Origin: Cyclina sinensis
Taxonomy: Eukaryota; Mollusca; Bivalvia; Venerida; Veneridae
Length of the DNA stretch: 64,000 bases
Reading direction: 5' to 3'
NCBI GenBank assembly: GCA_012932295.1
Contig: JAAONU010000001.1
Span: 26,636,550-26,700,549 of the forward strand
The notes beneath the pieces were generated by a model that searched no databases, was not told the origin of the DNA, and saw only the letters and a program-made list of their open reading frames with translations. This document shows, piece after piece, positions 57,353 to 64,000 of this stretch (position 1 is its first letter; every line of letters starts with the position of its first letter). The position numbers were made by a program, and so were the translations under genes.

Positions 57353-58744
57353 TTTTTACAGATGTGCAATAGATGCAAACCAAGGAAGGTTAGATCATTT
57401 TGCCTTACAGCCATACTGTTTGCTTAGATGTTAGTAAGAGAGTCTATTCCGTATTGTTGCATGATGTAAAATATCCAATCAATAATTAATGGCAACTAAA
57501 GATCGGTTGAGTAGTTGTTGAGATTATCTTAACCGCATTTTGGGCGCATTCCAGACTGTCAATAAAAAACGTCAGTCTGTGAAGAGTTTGTTGGCCGTTA
57601 ATAGTCCACTACTTCTAGACAGAGTTTTAGTGTCATAAGAAACCTGATGGTGTTCTGTAATGTTAGGAACTTTATGTTTACTGATAAATGTCAAAATGTA
57701 TACAATAAAATGCTATGAATGTCAAGGAGGTAAATAAACATGTTGTCTTCAGAAATTAGAATCAGTAGAAAAATGTGGGATACCTTGGCAAGCTGTTCTG
57801 CTCATTTTCATGTACACAAACTTGATTATGAGAATTGGTAGTGTTATTGTAGCAAATCTGGCTCATATTCTTTGTTTTTCCACTTTGTTCAGTATGTACA
57901 TGTATAGTATACACTTGCTCAGAAAGAATGGCTAGATATTAGTGAAGAGATAAAAAGTTTTCAGCCATTGACTTGCAGCAAATAAAAAAACAACAACAAA
58001 AAAACATGATATAGTTCAAACCTTACAGGGAGGTGGGTCTGTTTGAATTACAAGAAGCTTCAAAATTGCAGTATAAAAAAGTATAATGGTTCACTCTCCT
58101 TAGGTAGGAAGAAAATCTCAGAGTTGATGTTTCATTTAGACAAGTTATTATAAAAGGCACAATTCATTTCATAATGTAGAGCAGATTTACTGCAGAAAAG
58201 TTGACTGACTTTTGTATGCTCCATTTTTGTCAAGGTATTGTGTACTTTATTGCACATTCATAGCATGTTGATTCTACTTCTAGTTTTCACTAGATGAGAC
58301 CAATCAAGCTGTGAACCTTTGTCATCTAACCAGTAACAGCTAGTTACAGAACAGATAACTTAAAACAAGAATGACAAGGTATCTTAAACAAAAATGTGCC
58401 CTACAGAATATCTGTCAAGATGATCTATCAGAATGAGATTCTTGGCTATTATCTAGGCATTTAGGTGTTATTCCCACTTCCTGGAAGAATTCTGAGGACA
58501 TATACCCCCTGCTGAGGCAGAGGCAACAGAACATTTGCACTTGTAAATGGACAATTAGGTGATCGATAGTCAATAGGCAGTCAATACTACAAACATCTTT
58601 CTCTGTAAAGAGTGTTTTGTAAATCTGTTACAACTGAGAATTGTTAAAAGCAATATCTTGCATGCTTGGTAAAGTGCATTTTGAACAATATACCATAACA
58701 AAAAGTAATCAGAACAGATTAAATCTAGTAATGGATTTCCTAAT
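57353..58744. other. Unique AT-rich non-coding DNA
   Basis: No gene or repeat family was recognised. Confidence 0.4.
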
Positions 58745-60290
58745 TATGTCTCCCTCTACCAAGTGGGATGGGAGACATATTGTTCTTGTACTTTCTGTCT
58801 GTCTGTATGTCACAAAGTTTGTTTGGGCTTCTTCTCTATAACTTCTGGTTCTATTTCAGTGGAACTTGCTATGATTATTGGTATCAAGTCATATTGGCAG
58901 CATTTTCCAGTTCAGTGATTTTCATCAAACTTACGGACTTTGATTTGTCCAAATTGGAACTCAGATGGGTATATCTCCATGACTGCTTGTCGGATTTTAA
59001 GGACACTTCACAAGATTGATTGTTAGCAAGTGCAGTAATGTGTGTTATTGATTCGTTCCAGTCGGCTGATTTTTATGCCCCTATCAAAGATGATAGGGCA
59101 TATTGTTTTGCAAATGTCAGTCAGTATGTTGTTCGTCATGTCTGTTGGTTGGTTGACAGTTTCCAATCAATATCTAGAGAACACTTAGACCCACCTTCCT
59201 CAGACTTGGTGTGTAGGTTGGTCATGACCAGTAGATGACCCCTAGAGCTTTTCAGGTCAATAAGTCAAAGGCCAAGGTCACAGTGACCCCAGGTTCCTCA
59301 AACTTGGTTTGTAGGTTGGTCATGACCAGAATATGACCTCTATAGTTTTTCAGGTCACCAGGTCAAAGGCAAAGGTCACAGTGACCTTGAAAACAAAATG
59401 GTTTCTGATCAATAAGTATAGAATGCTTGGGCTCAGGCTCTTCAAACTTAATATGAAGGTTTCCAATCAATAACTATTGAACCCTTGGACCCACCTTCCT
59501 AAAACTTGTTTTCATAGGCAGGCTGGTCATGGCCAGAATATCACCCCTAGAGATTTTAGGGTCACTAGGTTAAAGGTCAAGGTCATATTAACCACTAACA
59601 GAAAAATAGTTTTCAATCAATAACTAGAGAACCCTCGGGCATTGGCTTCACAGACTTGCTATGCAGGTTGGTCTGCTCAGGATATGACCCCTATACCTTC
59701 CTATACATTCATGGCTGCCTCTAGGGATAAGGCCCTAGTGGGGGGGGAGCATATATGTTTTAGAAAGATCTCTTGTGAGCAGAGTTGTGGCCCATGATTT
59801 GTCCAAATTCGAATGCATTTAGGCCATAACTGCTGAACAGATTTGAGCGAACTTCACAGGAATGATTATAAGCAAGACGAGTTATGCAAGAGAAGTTTTG
59901 TTCTGGTTGGATGATTTTTAGTGAATTTACAGCCCTTGATTTGTCAATTTGAATTCATTTGGGCATATCTCAATTACTGCTGGTAAGATTATGATGAAAC
60001 TTACAGCAATGATTATTAGCAAGTATAGTTATGCATATTATTGGTTTATACTAAGTGAATGATATTTAGAAGAGTTGCAGCCCTTGATTTGTCCAAATTT
60101 GAATACAGTGGGCATATCTTACCGTAACAGCTGGTTGGATTTTGAGGACACTTCACAGCAATGATCGTGACCAAGTGTAGTTATGCATGTTATATTATCT
60201 GGGTGTTCCTGTCGAATGATTTTTATATCCTTCATGGTAATTTACATGTGGGGGGAGACATATGTTTTTCTCAGAAACAAGCTCTAGTTT
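58745..60290 (+). mobile_element. Family G hairpin-ended element, interrupted by a family I element
   Basis: The 5' end ATGTCTCCCTCTACC...GGGATGGGAGACATATTG pairs, then a CTGTCTGTCTGTATGTC tract follows. Monomers carry 'cccttgatttgtccaaatttgaat', 'cttcacaggaatgattataagcaag' and 'gaatgatttttag'. The 3' end is GGGGGGAGACATATG, then AAGCTCTAGTTT. The monomer series is cut at 59071 and resumes after 59776. Confidence 0.8.
59072..59776 (+). mobile_element. Family I element nested in the G element
   Basis: Begins TTTATGCCCCTATCAAAGAT with partner GATAGGGCATATTG (T-run plus hairpin). Monomers contain 'ggttggtcatgaccagtagatgacccc' and AGGTCACAGTGACCT (59373-59387). It ends with 'catggctgcctctagggataagg', CATATATGTTTTAGAAAGAT and CTCTTGT. 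The host G monomer continues on both sides, so this copy defines complete ends for the family. Confidence 0.8.
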
Positions 60291-60549
60291 GTCATTTGTA
60301 CATGTATTTGTTTAGGGAAGTTGAAATGATTTAATGTTTTTATGACATTTTACTTTCTTAAGGGATTTCTAATGAAATGTTGGACTGATTGTTTTATACT
60401 GCCAAGCACTAAGGTCATAGCTAGCCTTAAAAACATCACCTGATTTGTGAGGCATAATCATTCTATAATCCTTCTATTAAGTTTATTTTTTGTTGGTAGT
60501 TCATAATGCCCAGACCAAAGTCCCCTGCAGAGCTTAGTTAATTTTAATA
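60291..60549. other. Non-coding spacer
   Basis: No feature recognised between the G element and the next SINE. Confidence 0.4.
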
Positions 60550-60742
60550 GATGAGGGGATACTGCAAGATACAGAAAGTATCCCATTCTGGAGATAACTG
60601 GTTCTTTTCCAAGTTCAGTGTAAAGCACTAATACATGGGACCTTGGTTTAACGTCTCATCCAAAAGAAAATTAGTAATATAAGTGGAGGAGTCGGGGATC
60701 GAACCAGTCCATGACGTTACCACTGGACCACTGATCCATCAC
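60550..60742 (-). mobile_element. tRNA-derived SINE, family A, reverse orientation
   Basis: The head on the minus strand (GATGGATCAGTGGTCCAGTG, B-box-like GGTTCGATCC) and the family phrase TGGATGAGACGTTAAACCAA match the other A copies. The 3' part ends early near TATCTTGCAGTATCC, so the tail region is lost. Confidence 0.78.
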
Positions 60743-61839
60743 TTAAGTTATTTGTTCAAACCATTCATGTACCCTAATCTTATATAATTTAGTACATGTA
60801 TTCTTGTCTATTAGAAAATACTTTAATGTTAAAACTGGGGGTGCGAGTACAAGCCAGCCGGAAATATTAAACAGATAAATAACAACAAGAAATGCATTAT
60901 ATCTCTAACTGCATGTATTTTAATCTTCCTCTTGGGAAAGGATAACCATGATTAAATATCAAATAGTTACTGTGGACAAAAATAGGTAATCTCATACATG
61001 TAAGTACTTTCTATAGTTGACTTGCAAAAGACAAAGTTTTAACATAGAAACAGTTGAGTAGTTTCATCTCTGAAAGAGACAAATATTTGGTTGAAGTTAT
61101 CAAATAACTAATCAAACTGGAGCTTACTTACTTTTATCCAATCATGTTAGAGTTTAGTTTCATTTGAAACTTGAGGCACTCTTGTATAGAAAGGGAAGAT
61201 GGAGCTATTAATGAGATTTCGAATAAGACAAAAATTATGTCTAGAAATGGTTAGGGATAAGGAGTGGAACAAGAGAAAAAACTATAATTATCTTCAGAGG
61301 AGGAAAGGGGAGAGGGTTTTCAATGAGGAAATGAAGGATGAAAAAGAAATTGTTTACACAGCAAAAGTCTGTTAAAGGAGTGAATTAAGGTTGGGATAAG
61401 TTAAAGTGAAAATCAAACAAGGTTATGATGGTCTGTCATTGTTAACCGTGAGGATTCAGATCCATTATACAAGGGTCAGGGTCATGAATTCCATAGTTAC
61501 TTTATAGGTAATCTGTACTCAGACCCTATATGGGCAGTTCTTGCTTCTGCTGTCAGGGCTAAAACCATAATTATTACGTTGGAATTTTGAATTGTTTCAA
61601 AAAAATGTTTCTTTTGACCAGAAAATTTACTGAACAAATTAGGTTACTTCTTCAAAAGTCAAGGTCATCAAAGCGACCATAAATTTGAATAAAACCTTTT
61701 TTGCTATGGTGTTTATTTATCGCATATCAAAAATTTTCCAATTAACAAGAAAATTGCAATGCAATGGCAGGGACCATTCTAATGTATTAACAATTTGCAA
61801 CAGGTGTAAATGTGATATCTTTTTATCTGTTATTCATTT
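60743..61839. other. Unique non-coding DNA
   Basis: No gene recognised. A purine-rich stretch on the + strand lies at 61195-61360. Confidence 0.4.
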
Positions 61840-62161
61840 TAATTGGTACATTTTTTTTGGTTTGTTTTGGGGTTTAACGCCGATTTCAATATTTGTTACA
61901 TCTCGGCGGTCAGTCCACCTAACCGGTTTTCCTGGATAACTAACCAGTAATTGCCAATTTCTCCACAAAGGACTGACTACTATTCCCACATGATCTACTC
62001 TGAATCAGCGGTGAGAGACAAATGAACAGAAGACACAATGTCTGAGAACAATTGTCATGGAGAAATTTTGCCCTGCCCAGGGGTCGAACCAACGACCGAT
62101 GGATTACTAATCCAGTGCTCTACCTATTGAGCTAAGCGGGCGGGCTAAATAATTGGTACAT
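61840..62161 (-). mobile_element. tRNA-Thr-like SINE, family C, with 12-bp target duplication
   Basis: The SINE (61852-62149) is flanked by TAATTGGTACAT on both sides (61840-61851 and 62150-62161). On the minus strand the head has A box TTAGCTCAATAGGTAGAGCA, an anticodon arm with AGT in a TTAGTAA loop, and B box GGTTCGACCCC. The body includes words complementary to 'gttctcagacattgtg'-type sequence and ends with CGGCGTTAAACCCCAAAAC followed by an A-rich tail. The exact duplication indicates LINE-mediated insertion and a fairly young copy. Confidence 0.92.
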
Positions 62162-64000
62162 GTTTTATGTAACAAATTTTAAAAGTTGTTTGTCTCACAA
62201 TGATTCATGAACAACCAATCACTCTTTTGACTAGATACTAATAAAACAGTTTTATTGTCCAGTCAAACAGAATAACTCTAATAAATATGTTTGAAAGTAT
62301 TAACATCCCTGCTTTAAGATACTGATTCTGGCATTATCTTTTTGCCCCTTGGCCAGTCCCACTGCTGAGGACTAGATGTACAGGCAGGTTGCCTTGGTGT
62401 TTCTTTCAGGCTCTTCAGTATCCAGTGTGTCAGTTAGAATGATGGCCAGTTCATGTGCACATTCCCCAGAAACTCTGAAAAAAATAAACATTTGTAATAG
62501 TATTAATATGTATTTCCTTACTCACTAATGTTAGACTCATTTTTAAATCTCTTGGTCTTCCACTTAATGTTAATTGCTAACATTTTTTATGGTTTACTTT
62601 CTTAAACTAAAAGTGAACACTAGAATATATGTGGATGTTAAAATCGAGGCCTTTGTTAGCAGTATAAATACTGACTGTGGTACAGCCAGTTAGTTCACTT
62701 GCCAAGATGCATTGTACTCACACATGTTGCTAATGGCAACACTGGTCTGTTATTCCATTCAGTTCAGCAAGTTTAATAGAATGACAGTATAAATTTAATG
62801 TTTGGAAGTGAAGCTAACATGGTTTACTGAAAATTTTAAGTGTACTTTAGAATGACATTTATTAGACTTTTTATTAGACTGACATTTTTTCAGATAATTA
62901 GTCTGATGTTTCGTTCCATACCTGAGCTTCCTGTTGTTACAGACTCTGACCATATCAGATTATTATTGATCCAGTCTGGTTTTCTAACTTGTTCATCATA
63001 TAACCTTGTTAATGGAGGGACTCTCGACCAAATGTCAAAAGACTTAAAGCCAGATTGCATTGACTTAACTAAAAATAAAACAGACTTACCCTGTGTAAAA
63101 AGATATGTTCAAAAGGCAGTTGTTACAGTATTGTGGGTCTGTTGTTAGCTGAAGCATCTTTTCTTGGAAGACTAGGCCTTTGCCAAAAATTTTTAATTTC
63201 TTGCACTGTGAAAGAAAATGACAGTTTTGCTGGAATAAATGGTGTCCAGTCACAGTGAAGTTAGGTAACCACAAGCTTTCTTTCATTGGCCCATAACCAA
63301 AGAAATTGTTTTAGGGTTTTAATCTGATTGACATAGTTTGGAAGATTCAAGTTGAACCAAAATAAATTCTTTCATGGCAGGGTGAATAGTTGTGCCAGAA
63401 AAGCATGTAATGGACATATTTGGCTCTCACTCTTTGATTTAGAGTTATACATTCTGAAATGAAAAAATAGCTGTAATAGCATTGTAAAATTAATATTTTC
63501 TATTGATATTTTAGAAGCCTTTCCATAAAAATCTGTTACATTTAATTTTTGTATTCAATGGTCGTAGAATTTTTTCACCTTAAACCATTATCTTTCCAGC
63601 ATCATCCCTTGTTTCTATAAATGGATCAAAGTCACTTAAGAGATAATCAACCATAATTATTCACCTGGGAAATCATTCCAGTCCTGCATTCTTCCAGGTG
63701 ATTGTGTTTAAGGCATGAACCTGTTATTGTCACTGCTGTATTTCTAGTAGCAGCATTTATTTAGATGGTTTTATTCCATTGAGTTCATAGGTAGTGACAT
63801 TTAGAAACAAGTTGATTTTAACCATTTAAAGATTATGTAATGGATGCAGTCTGTTAATGTAATAATTTTTGTAAGCATTTGTATATGCTGTCTGTTAGTG
63901 GTTTTTTCTTTGGAGTATCAGAAATAGACCATAACTATGGTAATGGTCACACATTTGCTATAATGTTCAAAGTTGGGCTTGGACACTTCTCTAACAGTCA
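62162..64000. other. Unique non-coding DNA to the end of the window
   Basis: No gene could be supported; the frames at 62840-63148 and 63086-63286 overlap on opposite strands and show no known motif. Confidence 0.4.

Noticed and set aside
62077..62147. Functional tRNA-Thr gene
   Set aside because: The tRNA-like head is continuous with a SINE body and sits inside a 12-bp target duplication.

Overview
The window looks like a piece of a bivalve mollusc nuclear genome, probably a heterodont or venerid-like clam; the species is an inference. It is AT-rich and has spliceosomal signals, one animal-type ion-channel gene, tRNA-derived SINEs, a dead Tc1/mariner element and many non-autonomous repeats. 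The repeats carry central tandem monomers and hairpin ends of the kind described in bivalves as pearl/CvA/HINE elements. No prokaryotic features were seen.

Only one convincing protein-coding gene is present: an inward-rectifier potassium channel (Kir) of 466 aa (ATG at 50340, stop at 51738-51740) on the + strand. Its whole coding region lies in one exon that starts after a strong 3' splice site at 50190-50191, so the promoter and first non-coding exon(s) lie upstream, possibly far upstream. Short upstream ORFs precede the start, and a near-perfect 5' splice donor follows the stop by two bases.

The rest is non-coding and repeat-rich. 1-13.1 kb: SINEs, hairpin-ended repeat elements, the first copy of a 440-bp TIR element (family D), a 1.9-kb TTAA-flanked element and a 544-bp element with an 8-bp target duplication. 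14.4-17.6 kb: two hairpin-ended repeats and the mariner relic. 21.3-24.2 kb: a mosaic of tandem-monomer repeats carrying hormone-response-element-like palindromes. 25.3-28.3 kb: a nest of four elements inside a 3.0-kb hAT-like element with a perfect 8-bp duplication. 28.5-30.3 kb: the most complete hairpin-ended repeat, with seven ~165-bp monomers. 31.9-34.5 kb: a small TTAA MITE containing a miRNA-precursor-like hairpin, and a 1.3-kb foldback with three 180-bp repeats on each arm. 36.8-43.1 kb: three copies of a TTAA element with tRNA-like modules, one carrying a nested family D insertion whose empty site is also in the window. 47.0-49.2 kb: another hairpin-ended repeat and the third D copy. 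Downstream of the Kir gene lie two minisatellites (37-bp units at 52.9-54.1 kb; 16-bp core with three linker lengths at 56.7-57.4 kb), further repeats, and a SINE with a 12-bp target duplication at 61.9-62.1 kb.

I use local labels for repeat families: A, B, C for SINEs; D, E for TIR elements; F, G, H, I, J for hairpin-ended tandem-monomer elements. They are not database names. No operon-like gene cooperation exists here, and I found no convincing new defence or enzymatic system. The most interesting material is the transposon nesting, the shared termini of the F-J elements, the palindromic structures and unusual residues in the Kir channel.
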